Assembly: GCA_023101725.1 (NCBI GenBank)
Contig: JALJCO010003975.1
Location: 222,669-286,668 of the forward strand
Reading direction: 5' to 3'
DNA from: Atherinomorus stipes
Taxonomy: Eukaryota; Chordata; Actinopteri; Atheriniformes; Atherinidae
Length of the DNA: 64,000 nucleotides
In this document: in pieces, positions 9,101-18,870 of the stretch
How positions within the stretch are numbered: position 1 is the stretch's first letter
How the letters are laid out: every line of letters begins with the position of its first letter
Position numbers and translations under genes: made by a program
The notes under the pieces: generated by a model
What the model was told of the DNA's origin: nothing
Seen by the model: only the letters and a program-made list of their open reading frames with translations
Databases searched by the model: none

Positions 9101-11336
9101 CTTATCCCCTCCCCTTGTAGTTCTGTGCATTTGACTCTGTTGATAAATTTTACACCCATGAGGGAAATGTCCAAGAATAGAAACGGCTAGAAATCATAAA
9201 ACATCAGTGATTTCTCTGATTTTTTTCATAAATCACTTATACAATGACAGACCTTATGGGAGACCATTAGGGCCACTGAAGAAAAAAATTCTGAGAAAAA
9301 AGTCAGAATTCTGACTTTAATCTCAGAATTTTTTAATTTTACAGAATTGTGACTTTTTTTCAAAAAGTAGAAAAAAATCTTTTTTTAAAAAAATTAAAAA
9401 TTAAAATATTTTTTTTATGTTCTGGGGGAAAAAAAGAAATCTGAATTCTGACTTTTTCAGAAATTTAAAAAAAGAAAAATCTCCCGGGTTTTTTTTTTAA
9501 TGTGAGGGAGAATAGTCAGAATTCCGATATTGAAGTCAGAAATCTGTCTTTTTCAGAAATAATAAAAAAAATCCAAATTTTTTTATTTTGTATTTTTTAC
9601 ATTTTGGGGAAAAGTCAGAATTCTGACTTCTTTCTTAGAATTCTTACTATTGTAAATTGAAAGTGTCCGATATCGACATGATATCGGCCAATATTTTTGT
9701 TCATTTATTTGTTCATAGGGCCAGAGCATATAAAAACCAAAGAAAAGCTTCAAAATCTGCCAGATATAGTCAAATGCTAGCTTTTATCTGTTGTCTCTAG
9801 CCAGATCTTAAAAAGCTCTCTAAAACAAGGAAATACAGAAATAACAATTTGTAAATAAAACCCTTAAAAATAAAATCTAACAATGTTGTTCCCAAAATTA
9901 TTCACACCCTCAAATTAAAGAAGGAAAAAAAATTGCTGTCAGTGAAATAAGATGCAATTGACTAAAGTAACATTAAATGAAAATTCTATGAAAATCATGA
10001 CATTGATCTTTAATTGTGGTTTGAAAGAAATATTAAAAACAAACACAAAAAATAAAACAAGTAAACACGTGTGATTTGAGGAAATCACTGCAATCATGTT
10101 TTTTTCTCTAATGTTCAAAAAGACTTCTACACCTGTTGACAGGTATTTTGGTCCACTGTCCATGGAAAAGATGTGTTTGGGACAGTTTTGTTTGTGTGTT
10201 TGTTTTTTAATTATTACTTCCAACCACAATTCAAAAGCAATATTTTAATCTACAAAATTATAATTTTGTAATTTTTTAAAATTTATTATTAGTTTCTTGT
10301 TATTTATAACTATTGTGAATTTAGCCTTTTCTTTTATTGGGGGGTATAAATAATTTTGACAGTGTTTGTGGTGACCCCATGGAATGTTGTTTTTTGGTCT
10401 TTCTTTTTTTCTTTTTTTTTGTGGGCAATAGGAACAATATGACCACATTTTTGTGGGATTATTTGAATAAAGAAAACATTAAAATAGCCCAAATGTTTTG
10501 TTTGCTGCTATAGATTAAGCGGAGCTACTTAAATATCACCTTAACTATCGCACTACACCCAGAGTACAAACAGATTATATAAAGATTAAAACAGATTTTG
10601 AAATATTAACTTATTGGTTATCGGTATTGGCCACGAGAAGCAGAAAAGTATCGGTTATTGGTATCGGTGGATCACTAAGCATGATGCTAGTTTTGCATAG
10701 ACCCCTCAAAAATGTTTGTTTGTCTCTTTTCCAGCTTTGGATTTGCCGTTATGCCAGGACACGCAGGACTCTGAGGACAAGGCTTCAGTGCCCTACTCCC
10801 TCCACCCCAACCCCGCCCTCTGGAGTCCCAAAACCCGCCGCCTGGAGGTCAGCGTCATCCCCCGCCCCCGCCCGTCTCCCATCCGGCCCCGCATTGACCC
10901 CTGGAGCTTCATCTCAGCGGGCGGCAGGAACTCTGCCGGCGGCCGCAGCCCGCTCCGCTCGGACAGCAACCCCTTAGGATATCAGCCCTCCCCCACCAAC
11001 CCCTTCACCAACTGCGACCCTTTCCCCTCCCCGGACTGCGACCCCTTCGCCCTCAAGGCCGACCCCTCCGGCGGCTCGGACGCGGCGTCGCCCTTCGACC
11101 CTTTCTCGGCTCCCTTCCCCACTTCCCGCTCCGCCCCGTGCTCCGCCAACGGCTCCCCTACTCTCCCCACGTTCCGCATAGCCCCCATTAACCCGGCCGA
11201 CTCCCCCCTCATTGACCTGAGCTGGGCGACCTGCAGCAAGCCTCTGGATGTGACCAAAGAGAGAGCCCACCCCCGCAGAATACAGGGGCTCAAACCCTTC
11301 AAGTCCCCAACGCAGCTCAGAGACGACCGCTTTTAA
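3005..11336 (+). CDS. map3k11: Mixed-lineage kinase (MAP3K family), C-terminal four exons
   Basis: Join 3005..3176, 3252..3358, 4804..5415, 10735..11336. All four exons connect in phase with GT/AG sites and give about 497 residues ending at TAA 11,334-11,336. MLKs are cytosolic Ser/Thr MAP3Ks that activate MKK4/7-JNK and other MAPK modules. This portion is the Pro/Ser-rich regulatory tail after the kinase, zipper and CRIB regions, which are not in the window. Visible motifs are repeated SPKSPKSPK, LSMRAKLLESDSNDSGEF, EEYRPSTPTPAQNG, LLASIGLG and, in the last exon, PRPRPSPIRPRIDPWSF. From memory, human MLK3 has the same RIDPWSF motif followed by a DPF/NPF tail, whereas MLK2 has DPWKLVSFG. That is why I favour map3k11, but map3k9 or a teleost paralogue is possible. 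Many SP sites fit proline-directed phosphorylation. Family call about 0.85, paralogue about 0.55. Confidence 0.8.
3252..3358 (+). CDS. map3k11: MLK exon b
   Basis: The acceptor is TTTCAG, ending at 3,251; the donor GTACCG starts at 3,359. It encodes SLSMRAKLLESDSNDSGEF and an acidic EEYRPSTPTPAQN stretch. The phase matches both neighbours. The intron downstream (3,359-4,803) is nearly filled by nested transposons. Confidence 0.85.
3519..4592. mobile_element. Tc1-like MITE (TIR CTCAAAATTATTCATACC), nested, itself interrupted
   Basis: The left end, ACAAAATTATTCATACC, and right end, GGGTGTGAATAATTTTGAGG, form the terminal inverted repeat of a family also seen at 6.4, 9.9, 12.7, 28.7, 36.9 and 59.3 kb. 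The interior keeps the family landmarks CACCTGTTGACAGGTAT and TTGGTCCACTGTTCAT. The body is split at an ATCTA/AGATTC junction by the 559-bp element at 3,624-4,182. Confidence 0.7.
3624..4182. mobile_element. Complete 559-bp MITE with TA target duplication (innermost of nest)
   Basis: Near-perfect ends CACACTCAAAAATAGAGGTA and TACCTCTATTTTTGAGTGTG lie between TA dinucleotides at 3,622-3,623 and 4,183-4,184, as expected for Tc1/mariner-type TA insertion. The host family member reads continuously once this element and one TA are removed (compare 9,975-9,995). GTACC/GGTAC words recur inside. No transposase is encoded. Confidence 0.8.
4804..5415 (+). CDS. map3k11: MLK exon c (large Pro/Ser-rich exon)
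   Basis: The acceptor is CTGCAG, ending at 4,803; the donor GTCTGT starts at 5,416. The 612-nt exon has 3-fold-degenerate GC enrichment compared with the AT-rich flanks. It encodes DSGSEDGNSSPAGSP, a hydrophobic LLGSGSLLASIGLG stretch shared in style with MLK tails, PRTPQTPQSPHSPGTP proline-directed sites, and GEWTVSSISSNGEV near its end. The donor is followed by a 5.3-kb transposon-rich intron. Confidence 0.85.
5416..6394. other. Start of large MLK intron
   Basis: Unique-looking intronic DNA. Apart from the perfect hairpin at 5,847-5,902 I recognise nothing here. Confidence 0.5.
5847..5902. repeat. Perfect 25-bp inverted repeat with 6-nt loop
   Basis: The left arm (5,847-5,871) is exactly complementary to 5,878-5,902, with the loop TTACAT. 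The arm core is AGCAGAAGAAGAAAGCTTTG. Either strand of the intron transcript would fold into an uninterrupted 25-bp hairpin. Confidence 0.9.
6395..6785. mobile_element. Tc1-like MITE fragment (CTCAAAATTATTCATACC family)
   Basis: It carries the internal family landmarks (GAAAATCATGACATTGAT, CACCTGATGACAGGTATTTT, TTGGTCCACTGTTCAT) in the same order as 9.9 and 3.5 kb. The ends are degraded, and the right side abuts the array element starting near 6,792. Confidence 0.65.
6792..7480. repeat. Palindromic-word array element, copy 2
   Basis: It begins with TACGGAAGAGGATTAGGGCC and continues as a degenerate array of AGTCAGAATTCTGACT and CTCAGAATTCTGAG words separated by A-runs and TTTTCAGAAATT spacers. 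Both words are perfect palindromes around GAATTC. The right terminal repeat is not evident. Confidence 0.75.
7485..7915. repeat. Interspersed repeat pair member (GCTAGC-rich, TATCGG tail)
   Basis: It aligns collinearly with about 18,000-18,400: AGCAGTGCTATCCTTTGCTA, CAGGCTAAAGCTA, AACAGCTAACAAGCTACGCA and GATACTTCAGTGTAAGGCTT. It ends in TAATATCGGCCATCCCT, an end of the TATCGG foldback family. Non-autonomous; class uncertain. Confidence 0.65.
7916..9255. other. Unique intronic sequence
   Basis: No repeat structure or convincing exon is recognised. Base composition is more balanced than in the flanking repeats. Confidence 0.45.
9256..9665. repeat. Palindromic-word array element, copy 3 (short)
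   Basis: The start signature is ATTAGGGCCACTGAAGAAAA, followed by AGTCAGAATTCTGACT words and A/T runs. The array fades at 9,660, where ATATCGGCC sequence of another family begins. Confidence 0.7.
9886..10363. mobile_element. Tc1-like MITE, near-complete copy
   Basis: The ends CCAAAATTATTCACACCCTC (left) and GGGGTATAAATAATTTTGAC (right) are inverted. The interior has GAAAATCATGACATTGAT and CACCTGTTGACAGGTATTTT in the same order as the other copies. About 0.48 kb, no coding capacity. Confidence 0.75.
10364..10734. other. 3' end of large MLK intron
   Basis: It holds a short TATCGGTTATTGGTATCGG patch (about 10,620-10,670) from the TATCGG repeat family, then the pyrimidine-rich acceptor TCTCTTTTCCAG ending at 10,734. 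Confidence 0.55.
10735..11336 (+). CDS. map3k11: MLK terminal coding exon
   Basis: The acceptor is TTTTCCAG at 10,734; the stop TAA is at 11,334-11,336. It encodes 199 residues: LDLPLCQDTQDSEDK, the MLK signature RIDPWSFISAG, then a cluster of one NPF (10,998) and three DPF tripeptides (11,016, 11,040, 11,097), SPLIDLSWATCSKPLDVTKE, and the basic terminus LKPFKSPTQLRDDRF. The exon is GC-rich against AT-rich surroundings. An antisense open frame here is a compositional shadow. Confidence 0.85.
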
Positions 11337-12690
11337 ATCCTTCATCCCTGAAGATTTGAACTTGTAACCACAGGAAAACAGTCCAGGACCGTTTCCACTA
11401 CCGTCGTCAGGATTTGGGATTTTTCTGAGGGACGTTGCCCCCATGGGAGCACCAATCATGGCAGGCCTTATTTATACACCAGCCTGCTGCTTTAGAAAAC
11501 AACAGAAAGCCAGTGAAAGGTGGTACAGTGAATTGTGGGATAGCTGCCTGTGAACCAATAGCTGGTGCCCATTTCATTCTTCCCGTCTATCTGCGTTACT
11601 CTTTCCCTTTGAAGGAGCAGAATACAGATCAGCGGTCCCATCTCCAGATCCTATCAAGGCGCTCATATCTGCCGCTTTCATCTCCCCTTACCTTTGAAGC
11701 ATTGTGACAATGCAGAGGTGGATAAGGCGACTTGCACAGCTTCATCTGCCTCTACCTCTCTGCAGACTGAAAGCATTCGGGACAATGGAAAATTGGAGTG
11801 CCTTATTTTTTTTTTTTTTTTTTGTGAAGTGTTTTTAATATATCTTCTCAAGGTTCCTTGAATGGTTAATCTGGTGCGTAGGTAAGACGCTATGAATTTG
11901 GCCTAAATGTGCAAATCAGCTTAAATGTTGCTTTGTATGAAAATGCCTTCTGCGTGTGTGTGAGTGCATGAATGTCTAGACTCTTTGTTCAAGGAAAGCT
12001 TACTTTTTTTTTTTTTTTAAACCATGCCTGAATATTGCATTATGGGAAAAAAAAAGCAGTCAGCGTGGATATTCTAGGCCGCTCATGAAATTCAAGACAA
12101 AACCGTGACCCAGGCATTCGGCTTGGAAGCGAGATAACATTCCAGTCACATTCCCCGAGAAATGCCAGGAATTGGACGAATTTTCCCGGCTGGCAGGCGA
12201 CGCAGCAGCGCAGGAAACGAGACGGGGGAGCCCTCTGCAGCCCCCGTCATGTGCCAAAGAATGCCTCTGTGCCTGTGTGAGGGCTAGGACAAAGGAAATG
12301 AGTAGTTTTTACCTCCATGTGGAGCCCGAGTGGGATGAAGGGATTTCCATGCAGCCACAGAGGATTTACATTCCTTTTATTCCCCCCAACATTTACATTT
12401 TTTTCATGAAGATATTTCATCCAACTAATTAAGAGTAAAAAAAATTGCAATACATCTTCATTTATTCATTTTCTTCCTCTCCACATTTAGTAAACACCCT
12501 ACTCCAGACTCATTGGAGTAGTTTCTTAGGTTGATTTAAGAAAAGAAAAAAAACAACAAAAAAAACAATCCAGTTTCTTTGGGAATGTAGTTTTCTTGCC
12601 CAAACTGGCATGAAATATTCAGTGTTGTTCCATTTGGGACTCAAACTAGTATTTTTTTTGCGTAGAATAAATCTATTTTACTGTGATTCG
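11337..12690 (+). other. Probable 3' UTR of the MLK gene
   Basis: Sequence after the stop codon is free of recognised transposons until 12,721. It contains long T-tracts (11,805, 12,005) and AATAAA at 12,666-12,671. The true cleavage site is not known; earlier ATTAAT/AATATA variants could also serve. Confidence 0.5.
12666..12671 (+). promoter_or_regulatory. Candidate polyadenylation signal AATAAA
   Basis: It is the first canonical AATAAA in unique sequence downstream of the MLK stop codon, and sits just before the start of a MITE. This hexamer is common by chance in AT-rich DNA. Confidence 0.35.
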
Positions 12691-12720
12691 GTGCTCCTCA
12701 AAGAACCTCTGCTGCTAAAA

Positions 12721-13243
12721 TAGCCGTGCTCAAAATTATTCATACCCTCCAATTAAAGAAAAGGCTAAGTTCAATATAGTAATTCAAATAATAGGACATT
12801 TAAAAAACTAATAATGAATAAAAATTTACAAAATTGTAATTTAGTGAAATAAGATATTGCTTAAGAATTGTGGTGGGAAATAATAATATTAAAAAAAGAC
12901 ACATTAGAGCACCTTTCTCATGAAAAGTGGACCATAATATCTGTCAACAGGTGTAGAAGTCTTTTTGAATATTACAGAAAACATCTGATTGCAGTGATTG
13001 CCTCAAAGTGTTGCTCAACAAAATTTTTAGCATCAGAGCCCCATCATGCTTGTTTACTTGTTTTATTTTTTGTGTGTTTGTTTTTAAATTTTATTTCAAA
13101 CCACATTTCAAAATCAATGTCACGATTTTCATAGAATTTTTATTTATTATTATTTTTTTGTCAATTTCAACTTATTTTATTGACAGCTCATTTTTTTTTC
13201 CTTCTTTAATTAGAGGGTATGAATAATTTTGAGGACGGCTGTA
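12721..13243. mobile_element. Tc1-like MITE, best-preserved copy
   Basis: The ends TAGCCGTGCTCAAAATTATT and AATAATTTTGAGGACGGCTG plus TA are inverted over about 30 bp, so the family end can be read as a CAGCCGTCCTCAAAATTATT type. The interior carries the shared GTCAACAGGTGTAGAAGTC and ATTGCAGTGATTGCC landmarks. Non-coding, 0.52 kb. Confidence 0.8.
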
Positions 13244-13309
13244 CATTTATATTTCACTTTAAAATTAATCAGGGACACAAAAAGGCCCAAAATCAAACAA
13301 TTAGCCATT

Positions 13310-13595
13310 AAACAAAGCTGGTGCAGCAGGTTTAAAGTTCAGAGGGTTCTCACTTCACTCACATTATTTTGTCCATGTAGGGACACCATAGTAAAAATGG
13401 CAGCACAAATATGGCTGCCTCCATGTATGTGCAACCCCAGCAAATGGATATAACTGACTCCTTCTAAGAAAATAAACATATAATGGCTGTTCTAGTGAAG
13501 CGATTACACATCAATAGAAACAAAGATTTGAATTACATATTACATTTTTCTGCCATTGACCTTTGGTTTTTTACACACTGTACCTTTAAAGGCGA
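13310..13595. repeat. Copy of the first foldback element (half, opposite orientation)
   Basis: It matches 1-136 in reverse complement (TTTAAAGTTCAGAGGG, GACACCATAGTAAAAATGG, ATATGGCTGCCTCCATGTAT) and ends at CACTGTACCTTTAAAGG. Only one arm is present. Confidence 0.65.
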
Positions 13596-15185
13596 GTTAA
13601 ATCTGCAAGTTTGGAGTTGCCGATCGCTGACTCGGCTGTTTTTTATTTCTTTTATTACTTTATTTTTTGCAGTTTTGCCACTAGTATTGATCTTTTCATT
13701 GAAACTCATTAGAAAATGCGTTTAAAAATCCCAAAGCTTTCCGGCTCTGCAGTCGTGTCGGGCTTTCACCGCCCACACGTAGCAATACAGAAAGACAAAT
13801 TTTCCTGCAGAGATGTAGAAATGTCCATTTTCCAGCCTCAGCACACCAGAATGTGCATGACTCTCAGTTCACACTCATTACAGTCACTGATCATCCTGCT
13901 TGCCAAATGTAGCATGTTCCAGGCACTTTCCAAGAGATTTTTGTAGAATCACTTTAGGAAATGGATGGTGTTTGGCAGGTGGAGGGAAAGTTGCTGCAGC
14001 AGCCAATGCTTAATAACTCCCGGGGGGTGTCGAACATCACATTTGGATGATGTATAAGCAACTGAAAGAGACCCACTCGCAGCACAAACTCCTGCCGTTA
14101 ACCGAGAATGAGGAGGGAATGGCTTCACGGCTGACGCCATGACATTGGAAGACAATACGCCGCTTTGTTCCGACACTGGGTAACAACCTTGTCTCAGAAC
14201 GGGGAGGGCGATTAACCTAATAATCCTACTGACGAACAGAGGAAGCAGATAGCGATAATTAGCCTCTCGATAAGAGCAGGGAGCATTCAAGGGTTCGGAT
14301 ATTTGGGTAATTAATTCGCCCTGACGGAGCCAAAATGCCCCGAAGACTCCGTGGCGAGACGTCGACTTGCTTCCCGCCTCAGCTTGAATCTTTATTTTAA
14401 ACATGCAACTTTTTAAAAGTTGCAGACAGGTTGAGAACATCTTTTTCTTTTTTTTTTTTGCCTCTGTTGCCGACGGCGACAGCTGCTGCCCTGACTTTTC
14501 TCTTCATTTGTTTCTGCATCCCTCTCCCTCAGGCCATGTGGAAGGTACTTCTCTGTCTTTCATATTCCCCCACCTTCCACCGAGTCCGTATATCCCCAAG
14601 CATTTAAGTAATAATCATAAAAAAAGGAGCTATTTTTTTCTGGTTTGTCCGTGTGTGTTGTGCCACTGCCGCCTGAGGCAAAAGGTTTTATAGCTGCTTT
14701 AATTGGCCGCAACATTTGCATACAGCCTTCGTTGCCATTTTGAAGATGTAACTGTGTCAGGGATGTAAAACGGGAATGTGAAAGAGTTCAACTCTGCCTT
14801 CTGTCACGCAACATCACGGCGCAGATGCTGCAGCAAAGCAGCACAGATCCAGAATCTGCTCCAGCCCAAACAAAGCTATTCACTGGACAGCTGTCATTTC
14901 CAGGAATTGGTAGATTGTCTTGTCTAAGTCCTTATTTTTGACCTCTTGCCACCTCCCAGGCATGACTGCGGATCCCCTTCATGTTGATCAAAACCGTGAG
15001 GTTTAAAGCAGCTTCAGTGGTCCTCACCTTTACTCAGTTTCTTCAGCAAACTCAGCAAGTGTCTCCTCAAGTTAAGACAGATACAAGAACTGCCTTCTGA
15101 TAGTCATTACACCTGGGGTAGCTGTCAGAATCAAGATAGTAGGGAAAAGGAAATCGAGATGATTGAAATGTGAAGTTTCCCCTGT
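13596..15185. other. Unique intergenic sequence
   Basis: A 163-codon minus-strand open stretch at 13,949-14,440 has no recognisable domain or splice context. Nothing else is seen. Confidence 0.4.
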
Positions 15186-16256
15186 ACAGAAGAGGATAAG
15201 TGCCACTGAAGAAAACAAATAATATTCAGATAAAAGTCAGAATTCTGACTTTTTTCAGAAATGAAAAGAAAAAAAAAAAGACAAATCTCCCAATATATAT
15301 TTTTAATGTTCTAGAAAAGTTAGAATTCTGAGAAAAAAGTCAAAATTTTGACTTTTTTTCAGAAATAAAAAAAGAAAGAAATCCAGACATTTTTTGATGT
15401 TCTGAGAAAAAACGTCAGAATTCTGCCTTTTTTCAGAAAAAAAAAAAAAAAAATCTCCTGAAATATTTTATGTTCTGGAAAAAAAAGGGCAAAAATCTTA
15501 GATTAAAGTCAGAATTCTGACTTTTTCAGAAATAACAATAAAAAAAAATCTCCTGAAATTTTTTTTTTATTTATGTTTCGGAAAAAAGTTAGAATTCTGA
15601 GAAAAAAAAAATCAGAATTTTGACTTTTTTCAGAAATTGGGGAAAAAAAAAAAAAATCCAGACATTTTATCAAAAATGTTCTGGGGAAAAAAATCTCATG
15701 GAAATTTTTTTCAATGTTCTGGAAAAAAGTTTTAATTCTGAGTAAAAAAGTCAGTATTTTTACTTTTTCCAGGAATTGAAAATATTTTTTTAGGTTCTGC
15801 GGAAAAAAAAATCAGAATTCTGAGAAAAAAGTCAGAATGTGACTTTTTCTCAGAATTCTGACTTTTTCAGAAGTAAAAATCTCCTGAAAGTTATATGTTC
15901 TGAAAAAAAGGGCAATATTTTAGATTAAAGTCAGAATTCTGACTTTTTCAGACAAAAAAAAAAAATCTCGAATGACTTTTATTATTTCGGAAAAAGGTAG
16001 CTGAGAAAAAAAAAAGAATTTTTCTTTTTTTAGAAATGGCCGTAAAAGCTGGGAAAACCCTGGATTTTATGCTGGAAAAGTTTTAATTCTGGTAAAAGCG
16101 TTTTTTACTTTTTCCAGGAATTGAAAATATATTTTTAAATGCTCTGAAAAAAAAAAATCCTCTGAGGTACCCCTAACTTGTGACTAGGTGAGAAAAAAAA
16201 TCTGAAACTAAAAAAATCTGACTTCTGACTTTTAGAAAAAAAAAACTTCTTCCCGC
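15186..16256. repeat. Palindromic-word array element, copy 4
   Basis: The left end is GAAGAGGATAAGTGCCACTG. About 1 kb of repeated AGTCAGAATTCTGACTTTTT, CAGAAAT and A-run plus TTATGTTCTGGAAAAAAGT modules follows, decaying after 16,000. The module length varies, so it is not a clean satellite. Confidence 0.75.
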
Positions 16257-17395
16257 CCCTAACTTGGCTATACACACATACTGCTGCTGTAATCCTAATC
16301 TGACTTATTTATAGTTTCCCAGCTCTGGAAGTGAACAGGACTCACTTGTTTTTGACAGATATGTCTGAGTCTGGGCTTCGGCTGCCAGACTTGGACGAGC
16401 TGAGCTGCCATTTGTCTGCGTGAAACGGCAGCCAGCACTCCAATAAGAAAGCCTTGATGAGTCTTTTGTGACGCCCGGCTCTTCCAGGCAGCACCACATC
16501 CATCACTGCAAATCACAGTCCTGAGAGCAGACTGACAGGTACCGAATCCCCGACCGGCCGGCCACCTGCAAGCTGCTCCCAGCCTGCAGTGGCACAGAAC
16601 AAACTTGATTTCACGATCTCAATTCAAAGTTCACACTTCGACCATTTCCGCTTAATCAGAGAGTAGCAAATGGTCAACATGTCACATGAATAAAATCTAA
16701 TCAGACGGCTCACTGGAGGAAACACTGCCCTGACCTCTCATCTCATCGAGAGGCTACTTGTGAGTGGCTTTTGTGTTTTTATAATTTCACAGTTAAAAGT
16801 CAGAATAAAACATGGCGAGAGCCTCTGATTAATTGGCTTTGTGAAGGGGTTACGGTGAGGAGAGCTGCCCAGCACAGCCGTCCACTGGGCTTTCATTCCA
16901 CACACTCAAAGCTCCATTTGGTTCTGTGAATGATGATATGTTTACATGCATACTTATTATCTGATTTAGCCTGATTCAACCTTTGATTCAGCTGCAGCAG
17001 TAACCAATTAGACTTCCACGAGGCTAATACTATTTAGCGACTAAGTTGGCCATAGAGGCTTGAAAATGATGTCTGCTTGCACTTAACCCTCTTTTCATTT
17101 TGTATGTTGTATTTAAGGATATTCATGAACAAATTATTCTGTTTAATATGATTTTGTGAAAGTCATATTTTTCAAGTTATATTTTGGACTTAAACAATCG
17201 TATTTTTCTAAAGTTATAAAAATACGCTGGGTGTTATAGGCTGTACTATGCTGATTTTCATCTGCACACAATCAAAAAGAAGGCTGGAAAACGGACAGAA
17301 CGTGTTGAAAAGTTATCTGTCAACACATTAAATACAGTAAAAATGAAAAAAGTAACCAGGAGTGTAATTACATTTTTATAAGAGCTAAAAAGATA
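16257..17395. other. Unique intergenic sequence
   Basis: No repeats or genes recognised. Short open frames near 16,300-16,516 have no domain. Confidence 0.4.
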
Positions 17396-18000
17396 TTCAA
17401 AAACCAAAACAAACAAAAACTTTTTTACCGATATCTGATATGCTGATATTGTTCAACTCTTAATCTCCGACATCAGCCAATACCGATCTTTGCAGACAAC
17501 TGCGAGGTTGTATCTCATATTTTGAGAAATACAACTATATTCTGCTCTGAGAGCAAAGATCCCAAATATCCTTAACTCAGCCAGATGAGTTCATTTTGAA
17601 CATCTGGCTGCCAGATATCAGAGACTAGCAGGTATTAGCCAACATGTGGCTAATTCTAATGTTTCTGCCAACTTGGTAACTTAACCAACAACTTAAAACC
17701 AGACATATTATCAGCAGCTTCAAAGCAAGTCAGTCTGTAGCAGCAGCAGCTGCACCGTAGTCACATGACTCTGAAAGGAATGCTGGGAAATGAAGTTCTT
17801 CCTGAATAACAGGGACTTTTATAAACGCCGGACCGGTGCTAATGGAACAAGATCTTTCAAAATTTCATGATAGAACGAGATCTCGCAAGATTTAGTTGGT
17901 AAAAATATTGGTCTAAAAAAAGATATTTTCTGATATCACATTTTAATGCCGATATTGGGCTATGATATTGGTAGGCTGATAATATCAGACATCTCTACAA
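17396..18000. mobile_element. TATCGG-ended non-autonomous element (hAT-like)
   Basis: The ends ACCGATATCTGATATGCTGA and AATATCAGACATCTCTAC are inverted in character. The interior (ATGACTCTGAAAGGAATGCT, GGAAATGAAGTTCTTC, AAACCAGACATATTA) matches 49,740-50,105 in reverse complement, so the two copies define a family. No transposase. The assignment to hAT is by end style only. Confidence 0.65.
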
Positions 18001-18870
18001 AGCACTGATTCGCTTGTTTGCAGTCAGCAGTGCTATCCTTTGCTAGCATTAGCAGGCTAAAGCTAAGGACTTCGTAGCATGTCAGCTTGAGTAGCTAACA
18101 GTCGACAACATTTTAGCCTAACTGCTTAGTTGTGGCTTAAACAGCTAACAAGCTACGCAGAAAACTGCTTAGCGCCATTTTCATTCAGCAGTAGTGGGCG
18201 GATAGTTACAAATATCAATAGCATCAATACCAGCGTTGTTATCGATATCTATCTATACAAGTGCAGCTATACCGATACTTCAGTGTAAGGCTTAAAAACA
18301 ATCAGAATATTCATAAATATGGAGAATAAAGGGGTTTTTGGTGAATCTGGTTCACTGCTACGACAAGGACCCCATATTCCCTAAATCGGCGTCTCTCACT
18401 AAGAAAAAGCCAAACTCAGACTTTTTAAATGGCATCAGTTATACGTTTGTTTCCGTACACCAAATTATAAAATTCTAAATGTAAGGCTTTAAAAGTACCC
18501 CAAACTTCATAAATAAGGAGGATATGTGTTTATTTGTGGATTCAGTTCACCTTGGTGACGAGGTATCTACATGCCAAAATCAGCTTCTCTCGTCGCGATA
18601 ATGTCAAATTCAGATTTTTGTGGTATGGATGGTATTTTGGTTGCTTATGCATTGAGTTTAAAACATTAGTCTATAGATTCCATTGAGTAATTTCTGTATA
18701 AATCTGTTATTTTGACAGACAGCCCTGTTAAAAATACAGTATCTGTAACCTTGCGGTATGGCACACCCCTACTTAGCAGTCAGCCATAGTTATCTTGAAT
18801 CATTAAAGCTAAAGAATGCGTAGATTGCTAGCTTGAGCAGCTAACAAGTTGCACAGCTTCCCATTGAGAA
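18001..18870. repeat. Interspersed repeat, second member of the 7.5-kb pair
   Basis: It is collinear with 7,485-7,915 and followed by a further degraded partial repeat (18,440-18,860) with the same CAGCTTCTCTC and GCTAACAAGTTGCACAGC words. Non-coding. Confidence 0.6.

Noticed and set aside
10974..11459. 161-codon open frame antisense to the last MLK exon
   Set aside because: Gly/Val/Arg-rich composition mirrors the Pro/Ser-rich GC-rich sense exon; no start context, domain or splice support. The sense frame has splice sites in phase and MLK motifs.
13949..14440. 163-codon minus-strand open frame
   Set aside because: No recognisable domain, no flanking exons, and no coding-like composition compared with the neighbouring unique DNA.
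15186..16256. CRISPR-like or satellite array
   Set aside because: Words are short palindromes with irregular spacing and no unique spacers of constant length; the sequence is eukaryotic and the arrays have shared transposon-like ends.
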